Below are positions 48,159-56,502 of a DNA stretch of 61,500 bases, piece after piece. The translations under genes and the position numbers were made by a program. This DNA comes from Pseudomonas sp. GM21 (GTDB taxonomy: Bacteria; Pseudomonadota; Gammaproteobacteria; Pseudomonadales; Pseudomonadaceae), in contig NZ_AKJS01000088.1 in NCBI RefSeq assembly GCF_000282215.1, forward strand, positions 1 to 61,500, written 5' to 3'. A model generated the notes under the pieces. The model was not told where the DNA came from. It saw nothing but the letters and a program-made list of their open reading frames with translations, and searched no databases. Each line of letters begins with the position of its first letter. Positions within the stretch are counted from its first letter, which is position 1.

Positions 48159-48186
48159 GAACTTTGCGCGCACAATTTTTATCTAA
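48159..48186 (+). promoter_or_regulatory. Candidate AlgU (RpoE-type) promoter
   Basis: GAACTT (48159-48164), a 17-base spacer and TCTAA (48182-48186) match the AlgU/sigma-E consensus GAACTT-N16-17-TCTGA at ten of eleven positions. It lies in the 400-base gap between the DUF2252 gene and the Gly-rich exported protein, on that protein's strand, about 200 bases before its ATG. A sigma-70 promoter inside the same AT-rich block is an alternative. Confidence 0.6.
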
Positions 48187-48386
48187 AATAAATGTGGGAA
48201 TACTTCCCGCTCAACGTTGCTGACTGGCTCTGAAGGATCGTGCGGAAACCGCAGTTGCTTGTTCTTGATATTGCTGCAGATAAATGACCGCGCCGGTTGG
48301 CTGGCCGCTCCAATGGGCGGCCGGGAACTCATTGGTGATCGCGTTCCATACGGAGATTACGACGCAACGCCAAGCGGAGGTGCATC

Positions 48387-49034
48387 ATGCTGCTCAAGCA
48401 ATGTGTATTGGCGCTCGCCATTGGCGGCGTCCTCTCGGCATCGACTGTTCTGGTGCCCGATTACATCAGTAGTTTCTCCAGCGTGTATGCCAAAGATGGC
48501 GGCAGTGGCAGCAGTGGCGGCGGCGGTAGCGGCGGAGGCAGTGGTGGTCACGGTGGTGGCTCCGGCAGCGGAGGTTCCGGAGGCAGTGGTCACGGTGGCG
48601 ACGGCGGCGGTGGAGGCTCCAACAGTGGCGGCTCCAGCGGCGGTCACGGTAACAGCGGCCATGGAGAGGGCGGCGGTCACGCTGCCGGTCATGACGGTGT
48701 CGCCGGCAACAGAGGTCCCGGTAATGCGCATGACAACGACGCTAACAACAATGGCGCCGATGCGGCCAGGGATGCTGCCAAAAATGATGCAGATGCCGCC
48801 CGAGATACGGCGAGAGCCACTGCAGATGCCAACAGAAATGCTGCCCGAGCTGAGGCCGATGCGGCTAGGGATGCTGCAAAAGCTGCCGGTGTAGCGGGCG
48901 CGGACGCAACCAGAGACGCGGCAAGGGCCGCCGGCGATGCGACCCGGGACGCCGCCAAGGCTGACGCAGATGCCACCAGAGATGCGGCGAAGGCTGCTGC
49001 AGATGCGAACAGAGATGCAGCCCCGCAAGCATAA
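48387..49034 (+). CDS. Exported Gly-rich protein with eight LEA-like 11-residue repeats
   Basis: A 215-residue protein of no family I can name. Residues 1-36 look like a signal sequence (two Lys/Cys residues, hydrophobic core, Ala-Lys end). Residues 37-107 are Gly/Ser/His rich and disordered in appearance. Residues 124-215 are eight 11-residue units of the pattern ADAxRDAAKxx, interrupted once by GVAG (168-171). The 11-residue Ala/Asp/Arg/Lys period is the hallmark of group 3 LEA proteins, which protect membranes or proteins during water loss. The ATG at 48387 follows GGAGG. A candidate AlgU promoter lies upstream and a strong terminator downstream, so it is a single-gene unit. The protective role is inferred. 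Confidence 0.8.
   Translation: MLLKQCVLALAIGGVLSASTVLVPDYISSFSSVYAKDGGSGSSGGGGSGGGSGGHGGGSGSGGSGGSGHGGDGGGGGSNSGGSSGGHGNSGHGEGGGHAAGHDGVAGNRGPGNAHDNDANNNGADAARDAAKNDADAARDTARATADANRNAARAEADAARDAAKAAGVAGADATRDAARAAGDATRDAAKADADATRDAAKAAADANRDAAPQA
48756..49031 (+). repeat. In-gene 33-bp repeat array encoding 11-residue units
   Basis: Eight degenerate 33-base units coding for ADAARDAAKND-type peptides, in phase except for a 12-base insert (codons 168-171). The DNA is less conserved than the peptide, which points to selection on the protein pattern. Confidence 0.8.
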
Positions 49035-49044
49035 AGGACGGTTA

Positions 49045-49084
49045 AAAGTCGCAATCCCCGGAAAGACACCGGGGTTGCGACTTT
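49045..49084 (+). terminator. Strong hairpin terminator of the LEA-like gene
   Basis: A 16-bp stem with one bulged T: the left arm AAAGTCGCAATCCCCGG starts at 49045, the loop is AAAGACA, and the right arm ends in CTTT at 49084, followed by CTTTC. It begins 10 bases after the stop codon. Confidence 0.8.
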
Positions 49085-49295
49085 CTTTCAAAATGGGGAA
49101 GCGACGGAATCGGGCAGGGGAGTCTTACGCGACAGGCGGAAATCAACACCCTTGTAGGACCGCCCATGTCGTCTATTGTTAAACACCACATTCCGAGGCT
49201 TTAAATTCGGTGTGCGTTGTCATCTCGAGCCAGTCAGCCTGTGCGGTGATCGGCAAGAGCACGAAGTGATTGAATACTCTGGTAGGAGGAAGTTC

Positions 49296-49559
49296 ATGAT
49301 GCGCAAACATTATTTGACTGTCCTGGCCACACTGGCCATCGCAACTGGCGGCATCTGGGGGTCGACGCTGGCCCATGCGACCGATCAGGCTGACCAACGA
49401 CAGGAGTCCCGCGATGTCAAGCAGGAAGGGCGCGAGGGTTCCCGGGAAGCCAAGGAGGAATGCAAGGAGGGTGATGAAAAGAGTCGCAACGATTGCCGTC
49501 AGGACAAGCGCGACACCAAACAGGACTCGCGCGACACCGCTCGTGATGTGAAATATTGA
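49296..49559 (+). CDS. Small exported, highly charged protein
   Basis: An 87-residue protein. Residues 1-28 are a clear signal peptide ending in LAHA. The remaining 59 residues are almost all Asp, Glu, Lys, Arg, Gln and Ser, with the recurring pattern RD-x-K-Q and two Cys (KEECKEG and NDCRQD) 14 residues apart. It is probably disordered or a single long helix. No family is recognised. The ATG at 49296 (or the next codon 49299) follows TAGGAGGA. It sits 260 bases after the LEA-like gene and has its own hairpin terminator. The shared ARD/RDxK style suggests a related role; that is inference. Confidence 0.78.
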   Translation: MMRKHYLTVLATLAIATGGIWGSTLAHATDQADQRQESRDVKQEGREGSREAKEECKEGDEKSRNDCRQDKRDTKQDSRDTARDVKY

Positions 49560-49597
49560 TAATTAACCCGTTTCAGTCCATCAACGGGTCAATTATC
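49558..49597 (+). terminator. Hairpin after the small charged-protein gene
   Basis: An inverted repeat with arms ATAATT-ACCCGTT and AACGGGT-AATTAT (one unpaired base in each arm) around a 10-base loop. It starts at the stop codon. No long T run follows. Confidence 0.65.
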
Positions 49598-49765
49598 CGA
49601 GAGTCGGTCAAGGGGGCAGGAAGACGTCGCAACGGACTTTTCCGTCCGACAGAAGCCCTCACTTGACTGGTTGCTGGCTCCGTGTAGGTAAAAAGCACCA
49701 GTACAACCCGGCTGCGTTCGATCCATTTCCTTTCAGATGAACGCAGCGTGCTCAGCTAGACGGTG

Positions 49766-51061
49766 TTACAGCAACGATATCGGGTAGTTGATGAAGATGC
49801 GGTTTTCGTCAAACTCGTTGGTGCTGAAGTTTTTCCGAATACTTGCATTTCGCCATTTGACGCTCAGGTTTTTCAAAGCGCCAGACTGAATGGTATAGGC
49901 CAACTCCGATTCGCGGCCCCATTCCTTGCCATCGGTGATAGTGCCTGTGTGCACGTTGTCGCCACTGATGTAGCGGTTCATCAACGTCAGCCCCGGGACA
50001 CCCATTCCGACGAAGTTATAGTCATGGCGAACCTGCCAGGAGCGTTCTTGGGCGTTGTCATAGCTAGAGTTGTAGCTGTCGTTCGCCAATGTGCCGCCAC
50101 TGGAACCGTTGACCCGCATCCACGCGTTTTCACCAGTGAGCTTTTGCAGGCCAACATAGAAGGTGTTGCCACCCAGTTTGGCGGAGAACAGGCCAAAGGC
50201 TGTCTTGTTGTCCAGATCACCGGCCAGGCTGGCGCCGTTTTCCTTGCCCGTGAAATAGCCCATATTGGCGCCTAGAACCCAGTCACCTACAGGTTGGCTG
50301 TGGTTCAGGCTGAAATATTGCTGCTGGTAGATATCTTCAAGTTCGTCGTACCACAGCCCAACCGTGGTGCGCTTCTCATTGAAGTTGTATTCACCGCCGG
50401 CGAAGTTGAAGCGGTCGGAGGTGAACGCCGCTTTGCCGTTCATGGACATGTCTTCCATGCTGGCGTCATTGCGCGGGCTGTTCTGGCGGATTTGACCGCC
50501 ATACAACGACAACCCACCGATTTCCTGCGAGGTGATCTGAGCACCTTGAAAGGTCTGGGGCAACGAGCGACCGTCATCCGAACGCAGAATAGGCAGGGTA
50601 CTGACCCATTCGCCCACTTTTACAACCGTCTTTGAAACCTTGGCCTTGGCGGCAACCCCCAGCCGTCCAAAGTTGTCAGCAGGCTCTCCATCACCATGGA
50701 CAGGCAACAGCTGCGTGCCGGCAGTGCCTTTGCCCCCGTCGAGCTTCTGCGAGTAAAGACCCAGAACATCAACGCCGAAACCTACCGGGCCTTGGGTATA
50801 GCCGGAACGGGTATCGAGGATAAAGTTTTGCGTCCATTCCTCAGCTTTGTTCTGTGGATTGGCAGCATTCGGGTAGGCGGGATTGACGAAGTTGCGATTG
50901 ATGTAGGCGTTGCGCAGATTGAGCGTGGAAGTCGCGCCCTCGATGAAACCGGCGTTTTCATCGGCATGAACAACCGTCGCCGAGCCGGCACTGATTGCCA
51001 GGGCCAGGCCAATCAAGGAGTAATTTGCGGGCACGTTACGGCGAAAAACAGTGGGATGCAT
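49766..51061 (-). CDS. OprD-family outer-membrane porin
   Basis: A 431-residue outer-membrane channel. A signal peptide (1-33, ending VVHA) is followed by the OprD-family start DENAGFIEGATSTLNLRNAY and a beta-barrel with alternating aromatic strands. The C-terminus NEFDENRIFINYPISLL is typical of the family. OprD/Occ porins take up small carboxylates or basic amino acids. It lies 131 bases after the dehydroquinase gene on the same strand, in a quinate/shikimate uptake and breakdown unit, so an aromatic or alicyclic acid is the likely cargo. An 11-base A tract lies in its leader. Confidence 0.9.
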   Translation of the reverse strand: MHPTVFRRNVPANYSLIGLALAISAGSATVVHADENAGFIEGATSTLNLRNAYINRNFVNPAYPNAANPQNKAEEWTQNFILDTRSGYTQGPVGFGVDVLGLYSQKLDGGKGTAGTQLLPVHGDGEPADNFGRLGVAAKAKVSKTVVKVGEWVSTLPILRSDDGRSLPQTFQGAQITSQEIGGLSLYGGQIRQNSPRNDASMEDMSMNGKAAFTSDRFNFAGGEYNFNEKRTTVGLWYDELEDIYQQQYFSLNHSQPVGDWVLGANMGYFTGKENGASLAGDLDNKTAFGLFSAKLGGNTFYVGLQKLTGENAWMRVNGSSGGTLANDSYNSSYDNAQERSWQVRHDYNFVGMGVPGLTLMNRYISGDNVHTGTITDGKEWGRESELAYTIQSGALKNLSVKWRNASIRKNFSTNEFDENRIFINYPISLL

Positions 51062-51084
51062 ATTGGTTTTCTCGCATTCAATTA

Positions 51085-51095
51085 TTTTTTTTTTT
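51085..51095 (-). repeat. 11-base homopolymer (A on the coding strand) in the porin leader
   Basis: Eleven consecutive T on the plus strand, read as A11 in the porin transcript, ending 24 bases before its ATG. Tracts of this length are prone to slippage and could change leader structure. Confidence 0.85.
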
Positions 51096-51192
51096 GGCGG
51101 TGTTTGCAGCCGACGCCTGAATTTCAGACGCAGGCGGCTCTGGCAAACATCTGCCGAGAGACCGCCGTTCAAGCGTTTAGCGAAGAGGGGTG

Positions 51193-51648
51193 TCAGCTGT
51201 TGGAAGCCTGACGACGCAGCAGGTCATCAATGGCCCTGATGGCGAGGGGATAACCGTCGGCCCCCATGCCGCAAATCACCGCATTGACCGCGCCAGACAT
51301 GATCGAGTGGCGATGCAGTTCATCACGTGCATGGATGTTCGACAGATGCAGCTCAATCAGCGGTGTGCTGAGCAGCTTCAAGGCATCGAGCACCGGAATC
51401 GAGTGAAACGAAAAACCGGCCGGGTTGATGATCAAGGATGCGCCTTGTTCAAAAGCCTCTTGAATCCAGTCGACCATCACGCCTTCGTGGTTGGTCTGGC
51501 GAAAGTCGCATACCAGGTCAAGTTCCTCAGCGAGCCTTTCACTGCGTTGACGAATCTGATCGAGCGTGGTGTGGCCATAGATGTGCGGCTCACGACGACC
51601 CAGCAGGTTCAAGTTCGGGCCGTTAAGGATGAAGACGGTGCGGTTCAT
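51193..51648 (-). CDS. aroQ: Type II 3-dehydroquinate dehydratase
   Basis: A 151-residue dehydroquinase that interconverts 3-dehydroquinate and 3-dehydroshikimate. The family start NGPNLNLLGRREPHIYG carries the catalytic Arg/Tyr lid, NPAGFSFHSIPVLDAL the Asn and His, and LSNIHARDELHRHS the substrate loop. Length is normal. Since it sits between a shikimate/quinate-type transporter and a porin and near pcaHG, this is probably a catabolic copy rather than the biosynthetic aroQ. It begins 15 bases after the transporter stop, in one operon. Confidence 0.93.
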   Translation of the reverse strand: MNRTVFILNGPNLNLLGRREPHIYGHTTLDQIRQRSERLAEELDLVCDFRQTNHEGVMVDWIQEAFEQGASLIINPAGFSFHSIPVLDALKLLSTPLIELHLSNIHARDELHRHSIMSGAVNAVICGMGADGYPLAIRAIDDLLRRQASNS

Positions 51649-51663
51649 GATCGTCCTGCTGCG

Positions 51664-53019
51664 TTATTTGGAAAGAATGGCTGAAGCGCGAGTGTCGACC
51701 GCATCGTCTTTGGCGACGGCGTTAAGGTCGATACCACGGGTTTCACGACCCATGCGGATCATGGCCAGCGAAATCAGGTTGATCACGACACACAGGGTTA
51801 CCAGAGGCCATGGCGAGTTGTTCGACTGGGCAAACAGATAAACCGCGATCATTGGCATTGGGCCGCCGATCACCAGGTTGGCGCCGGTGTAAGCCAGTGC
51901 GGAACCCGAATAACGAACCTCGGTAGGGAACGCTTCGGCGAAGGCCACCGGCTGAATGCCGCTCTGAAACTGAACGAAGCCCAGGAACAGGCCCATGATC
52001 GCCATGATGGCGGCGACGTTTAGCGTGTTGAGGATCGGGAAGTAGACGAACAGGATCAGCAAGGTCATGCAGGAACCAAAGGTCAGTGCCTTTTTACGGC
52101 CCCAACGGTCGGACAGATAACCACCGGCCAGCGCACCGAAAATCGCGCACATGTTAGCCACCATCAGCGACATGAAGCCGGTCGATTGGCTAAAGCCCAG
52201 GTGCTTGGTCAGGTAGCTGAGGGAGAAGATCACGATCAGATAGAACAGTGCAGCGGGCGAGCAGAAGAAAAACATCAAGCGCAGGATGGTTTTGTAGTGG
52301 CTGCCGACAGCGGTTTTGAGCGGGCTTTTTTCCTGCTTGGCCGGGGTCTTTTTCAAGGCGACGAATGCTGGGGTTTCATCGACTTTCAGTCGGATGAAGA
52401 TCCCGACTACCACCAGTACGAAACTCATCAGGAACGGGATCCGCCAGCCGAAGCTTTCAAATTGTTCGCTGGAAAGTGTCGCGGCCAGGCCCATCAATAC
52501 GCCGTTGGCCAATATCTGACTGAGTGGCGAGCACAAGCCGAGCATGCCGGAATAGCGCCCGCGACGGTCTGGGGATGCGTGCTCCAGCGCCATCAGTTGC
52601 GCACCGGTGGACTCGCCGCCCAGCGCGAAGCCTTGAATGATCCGCAGCAGCACCAGAAGGATCGGCGCCCAGATACCTACCTGACCATAGGTGGGCAACA
52701 AGCCCATCAATACCGAAGCCAGACCCATCAGGGTCACGGTGGCCAGCATCAGGTTGCGGCGGCCCACTTTGTCACCGAGGTAACCACAGGTAATCGCGCC
52801 CAATGGGCGAGCGGCCAGACCCACACCGAAGGTTGCCAGCGAGGCCAGCAGGCCGGCCGTTGGTTCCATCGCCGGGAAAAACAGCTTAGGCAGAATGGTT
52901 GCCGAAATCGCGCCATACAGCGTGAAGTCAAACCACTCCAGGGCAGTGCCAATGGTCGCGGCGGTCACCGCTTTGCGAGGCATGCGCGAATCATGAGTCT
53001 CGTGACTGGTTGTGCTCAT
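51664..53019 (-). CDS. MFS transporter of the metabolite:H+ symporter family, probable shikimate/quinate uptake
   Basis: A 451-residue, 12-segment permease. The N-terminus TIGTALEWFDFTLYGAISAT and the loop GYLGDKVGRRNLMLAT, with RIIQGFALGGESTGA, are typical of the MHS branch (ShiA, KgtP, PcaT). With a dehydroquinase and a porin downstream, shikimate or quinate is the most likely substrate. The ATG at 53019 is chosen because the conserved region starts soon after; the ribosome binding site is weak. It is divergent from a LysR gene, the probable regulator. Confidence 0.88.
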   Translation of the reverse strand: MSTTSHETHDSRMPRKAVTAATIGTALEWFDFTLYGAISATILPKLFFPAMEPTAGLLASLATFGVGLAARPLGAITCGYLGDKVGRRNLMLATVTLMGLASVLMGLLPTYGQVGIWAPILLVLLRIIQGFALGGESTGAQLMALEHASPDRRGRYSGMLGLCSPLSQILANGVLMGLAATLSSEQFESFGWRIPFLMSFVLVVVGIFIRLKVDETPAFVALKKTPAKQEKSPLKTAVGSHYKTILRLMFFFCSPAALFYLIVIFSLSYLTKHLGFSQSTGFMSLMVANMCAIFGALAGGYLSDRWGRKKALTFGSCMTLLILFVYFPILNTLNVAAIMAIMGLFLGFVQFQSGIQPVAFAEAFPTEVRYSGSALAYTGANLVIGGPMPMIAVYLFAQSNNSPWPLVTLCVVINLISLAMIRMGRETRGIDLNAVAKDDAVDTRASAILSK

Positions 53020-53133
53020 TGATGTGCTCGTCGTTGTTTTTATGGTTACGGAATACCCACACGATTCCACTAGGGCCCAGGCTCTGGCAGGAAACGTCGA
53101 AGTGAGTAGACGTTAACGCATCTTGCTTGCAGA

Positions 53134-53141
53134 ATAATTAT
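53134..53141. promoter_or_regulatory. Palindrome in the divergent MFS/LysR region, candidate LysR site
   Basis: ATAATTAT (53134-53141) is a perfect palindrome in the 167-base gap between the transporter and LysR starts, about 45 bases before the LysR ATG. LysR sites commonly have an AT-centred dyad in this location. No second half-site is clear. Confidence 0.25.
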
Positions 53142-53186
53142 CGAAATCCAGACAAATAGATAAGCTAGCCTTATGAGTGAGGGTTA

Positions 53187-54071
53187 ATGGAACTGCGTCA
53201 CCTAAAAGCCTTTGTGGTCGCCGCCGACCTGCAACACTTCAGCCGGGCGGCCGAACAGTTGGGTATTGCGCAACCGGCACTGAGCCAATTGATGCGAACG
53301 CTTGAGTCCGAACTGGGGCTGGCTCTGTTCCGGCGGGAAAATCGCGGGGTGGCGTTGACCGCCGCCGGCCTGGCATTCCTGCCGCATGCGCGCCAGTCCA
53401 TCGAGTCCAGTGAACTGGCAACCGCCGCGGCCCAGCGTGCCCGGCGCGGGGAGGTCGGCGAGATCAACATCGGCTATCACTCAGCCTTGTTCGAGGCCAA
53501 TCTGCCGCAATTGCTGCGTTACTATTTCAGCACGTTTCCCGAGGTGAACGTATCGCTGGTAGATGCCGGTATTCGTGCGCAGTTTGACATGTTGCTCGAC
53601 CACAAGCTGGATCTTGCCTTTGCCCGGGTGTTCAAGGATCACCTGCCAGACCGTTTGCGCACCCATCATTTCAGTGAGTCCAACCTCGTTCTGCTCATGC
53701 CGGACAACCATGAGCTGGCAGAGAGCTTTACCGGAGAGTTGGCGACGCTTCGGCACGAGAAGTTTGTTTTTCTACACGACACCGCGGGTATCGGCTTGAC
53801 CTCACACACCCTTCAGGCCTGCCGCCAAAACCAGTTGCATCCCAAAAACATCATGTATGTTCCATCGCTGATGAGCATTCCTGGATTGGTTGCCGCGGGC
53901 ATCGGCTTGAGCATCGTGCCTGAAACGATGACTCGGTTGACCATGCCGGGCATACGGATTGTGCCGTTGGCTCAACCGGAAATGGTCAGTGAACTGTCGC
54001 TGATTTCACGGATCGATGAGCGTTCAAGCGCGGTGTTGCACTTCATCGAGGAGGCACACGGGTGGGGATAG
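53187..54071 (+). CDS. LysR-family transcriptional regulator
   Basis: A 294-residue regulator. The winged helix-turn-helix spans residues 1-60 (MELRHLKAFVVAADLQHFSR and then AAEQLGIAQPALSQLMRTLE), and the effector domain (about 90-290) starts EINIGYHSALFEANLPQLLR. The ATG at 53187 follows GAGGG. It is divergent from the MHS transporter-dehydroquinase-porin operon and so is the likely activator responding to quinate, shikimate or a product. Confidence 0.92.
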   Translation: MELRHLKAFVVAADLQHFSRAAEQLGIAQPALSQLMRTLESELGLALFRRENRGVALTAAGLAFLPHARQSIESSELATAAAQRARRGEVGEINIGYHSALFEANLPQLLRYYFSTFPEVNVSLVDAGIRAQFDMLLDHKLDLAFARVFKDHLPDRLRTHHFSESNLVLLMPDNHELAESFTGELATLRHEKFVFLHDTAGIGLTSHTLQACRQNQLHPKNIMYVPSLMSIPGLVAAGIGLSIVPETMTRLTMPGIRIVPLAQPEMVSELSLISRIDERSSAVLHFIEEAHGWG

Positions 54072-54139
54072 CCCCATAACGCGATCTGTAGATACCGTTT
54101 TGAACCTCACCAGGCAATCGCGTTTTGTCAGACAAATCC

Positions 54140-54350
54140 CAGACGCAGCCTCGCGTTGCTCCTCAGCTGCTACGGGGTGGGTGGTGAGTCAGAACTGGTT
54201 GAGGGGATTTGTAGCAGCTGTCGAGCAGCGCGAGGCTGCGTCCGGCTGCGAAGCAGTCGTAAAGCCTGGGATTGCGGTCTTCCTGAAACACCATATCGTC
54301 TGATATCACGACTGCTGCGCAGCCGAACGCAGGCTTCGCCAGCTGCTACA
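54140..54350. repeat. Cluster of second-family REP palindromes
   Basis: Copies of the GTAGCAGCTG...GAGGCTGCG type at 54140-54173 (reverse), 54210-54260 (forward) and 54307-54350 (reverse). They fill most of the 380-base gap between the LysR gene and the MFS exporter. The last 100 bases before 54452 should hold the exporter promoter. Confidence 0.85.
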
Positions 54351-54451
54351 GGTCGTGTTGCGGCTTAGGGGATCGGCATTAGCGAAACGTGTTGTACACC
54401 TGATTCGATAGTAAAGTGTCGAGCATCGTCGCAGCTAAACAGGGATGACCG

Positions 54452-55843
54452 ATGTCTCAACGCCGCTCAACATTGATCGCCCTGTTGGTAGCGGTCACGT
54501 TCTTTATGGAGAACCTCGACGCGACGGTGATCGCCACCGCGCTGCCGGACATGGCCAGGACGTTTGGTGTGCCGGCGGTGGATGTGAGCATTGGAATGAG
54601 CGTGTACATGCTCGCGGTTGCGGTGTTCATCCCCATCAGTGGCTGGCTGGCGGATCGCTTTGGCTCACGCCTTGTATTCAGCGCGGCGATCGTACTGTTC
54701 AGCCTGTCTTCGTTGATGTGTGGGTTGAGTGAGAGCCTGGAAACCTTTGTCGCCGCGCGCGTGCTGCAGGGTATCAGCGGCGCGATGATGGTACCGGTCG
54801 GGCGTTTGGCGGTGCTTCGCACGACCGAGAAGAAAGACCTCGTGCGGGCAATTTCTTTTATTACCTGGCCCGGTCTCGTTGCTCCGATACTCGGGCCCCC
54901 CTTGGGCGGTTTCATCGTCACCCACGCTTCCTGGCCGTGGATTTTCTACCTCAATCTTCCGCTAGGCGTGCTGGCCTTGATAGCCGCGCTGGTGTTGATT
55001 CCCAGGCAGGACCACGTCATTGCCCGGCCATTCGATTTCACTGGCTTTCTGCTCGCGGGCGGCGCCAGCGCTGCATTGTTGTTCGGTGTGGAAATGCTGG
55101 GGCAAAGTCATGCCAATGTGTTGCCGGCACTCTCACTCAGTGGTGCAGGCGTAATACTCGGTGTTTTTGCCTGGCGGCATCTGCGTCGGCATGCGCAACC
55201 CTTGCTGGCGCTGGGTGTTTTGGAAATTCGTACCTTTAGTGTCTGCCTGTGGGGCGGCTCGATTTTCCGGATCGCCATCAGCACCTTGCCATTTCTCCTG
55301 CCGTTGATGTTCCAACTGGCCTTCGGTCTTTCGGCATTGGATGCGGGGCTACTGGTATTGGCCGTCTTTGCCGGCAATCTGGCGATGAAGCCGTTCACCA
55401 CGCGAGTGATGCATCGTTGGGGATTTCGTCCGGTGCTGATGTTCAACGGCATCCTCGGCGTTCTGGCGATAGCCGCTTGTGCATTGCTCGATGAGCACAT
55501 GAGTCGGGCGCTGGTTCTGTTGGTTCTGTTTGTCGGTGGCTTGTCGCGATCCATGCAGTTCACCGCGTTCAACACGCTGGGCTTTGCCGATGTCCCTAAA
55601 GAGCAGATGAGCGATGCTTCCACCTTGTTCAGCATGTTTTTCCAACTGAGCATGGCGATGGGGATTGCCACGGGTGCGTTGCTGTTACGTTTCTCCATGA
55701 GCATCCACGGCAACACCGCGCACGCAGAGACGGCGGACTTTCAGCTGACGTTCCTGTGTGTTGCCGTGCTGGCGGGAATCGCATTGCTGGATAACCTGAG
55801 ACTGCCACCGAAGGCGGGTGAGTCGGTGTTGCAGCGAGCATAA
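54452..55843 (+). CDS. MFS drug exporter, DHA2 (EmrB-like) family
   Basis: A 463-residue permease with about 14 hydrophobic segments. Motif D1 (FMENLDATVIATALPDMA, near 18-35), motif A (GWLADRFGSRLVF, near 64-76) and motif C (ITWPGLVAPILGPPLGGFIV, near 137-156) mark it as a 14-TMS exporter. No adaptor gene is adjacent, so it may work alone. The substrate is unknown. It stands alone; its stop is close to the pcaG 3' end on the opposite strand. Confidence 0.9.
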   Translation: MSQRRSTLIALLVAVTFFMENLDATVIATALPDMARTFGVPAVDVSIGMSVYMLAVAVFIPISGWLADRFGSRLVFSAAIVLFSLSSLMCGLSESLETFVAARVLQGISGAMMVPVGRLAVLRTTEKKDLVRAISFITWPGLVAPILGPPLGGFIVTHASWPWIFYLNLPLGVLALIAALVLIPRQDHVIARPFDFTGFLLAGGASAALLFGVEMLGQSHANVLPALSLSGAGVILGVFAWRHLRRHAQPLLALGVLEIRTFSVCLWGGSIFRIAISTLPFLLPLMFQLAFGLSALDAGLLVLAVFAGNLAMKPFTTRVMHRWGFRPVLMFNGILGVLAIAACALLDEHMSRALVLLVLFVGGLSRSMQFTAFNTLGFADVPKEQMSDASTLFSMFFQLSMAMGIATGALLLRFSMSIHGNTAHAETADFQLTFLCVAVLAGIALLDNLRLPPKAGESVLQRA

Positions 55844-55887
55844 GTTCGGGTGTTGAGCACTTGCGTCTCAACACCGTGCCTGGGTCG

Positions 55888-56490
55888 TTAGAAGTCGAAG
55901 AACACTGTCTCCGCTTCGCCTTGAATATGGATATCGAAGCGGTAGGCCAGCTTCCCGTCAACCATGCAACGCGTGGCGATCAGGGATTCGCGCCGATGGG
56001 GTTGTTCGATCAGATTCAATACGGGATCCACAGCATTCGCCTCTGGTTCGTCGTCGAAATACAGACGGGTCTGCAAGTGGATGTTGATGCCCCGGGCAAA
56101 CAGCGACACGTTGATATGCGCGGCCATGGGAACGCCCGAGGCATTTTTCAGCACGCCGGGCTTCACGGTTTTGATCGTCCATTCACCGACATCGGTCGTG
56201 GCGGTACGCCCAAAACAGTTGAACGGTTTTTCCAGGTCGTAACCGGTGTCGTAGACACCCTCATGATTCGCCTGCCAGAACTCCAGAAACGCGTCACGAA
56301 TCAAGTGGCCATTGCCGTCATAAACGTGGCCCATCACAAGAATGTGCTCACCTGGCGCGCCAGGTTTGGCCATGTCGCTCCAGATTTCCTGTTCCCTCGG
56401 TGGGTTGCCGGCAGCCTCCAGCGCCAAGCCGATATGGACATAGGGGCCGGCGGTTTGCGACGGGGTTTCAGGCAGAAGTTGAACGGGCAT
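55888..56490 (-). CDS. pcaG: Protocatechuate 3,4-dioxygenase alpha subunit
   Basis: A 200-residue intradiol dioxygenase subunit. The start LLPETPSQTAGPYVHIGL is the family opening, and DAFLEFWQANHEGVYD and HINVSLFARGINIHLQTRLY are conserved. The alpha subunit keeps the fold but lacks the iron ligands, which are in PcaH. Together they open protocatechuate between the hydroxyls to 3-carboxymuconate. The ATG follows GAGGAGG, 12 bases after the pcaH stop. Confidence 0.95.
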   Translation of the reverse strand: MPVQLLPETPSQTAGPYVHIGLALEAAGNPPREQEIWSDMAKPGAPGEHILVMGHVYDGNGHLIRDAFLEFWQANHEGVYDTGYDLEKPFNCFGRTATTDVGEWTIKTVKPGVLKNASGVPMAAHINVSLFARGINIHLQTRLYFDDEPEANAVDPVLNLIEQPHRRESLIATRCMVDGKLAYRFDIHIQGEAETVFFDF

Positions 56491-56502
56491 ACGCAGGCCT
56501 CC

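Noticed and set aside
48217..48894. 225-codon frame overlapping the Gly-rich gene, and a minus-strand frame over the same region
   Set aside because: Both are alternate readings of a low-complexity repeat; only the 48387 frame has a ribosome binding site, a signal sequence and regular 11-residue units.
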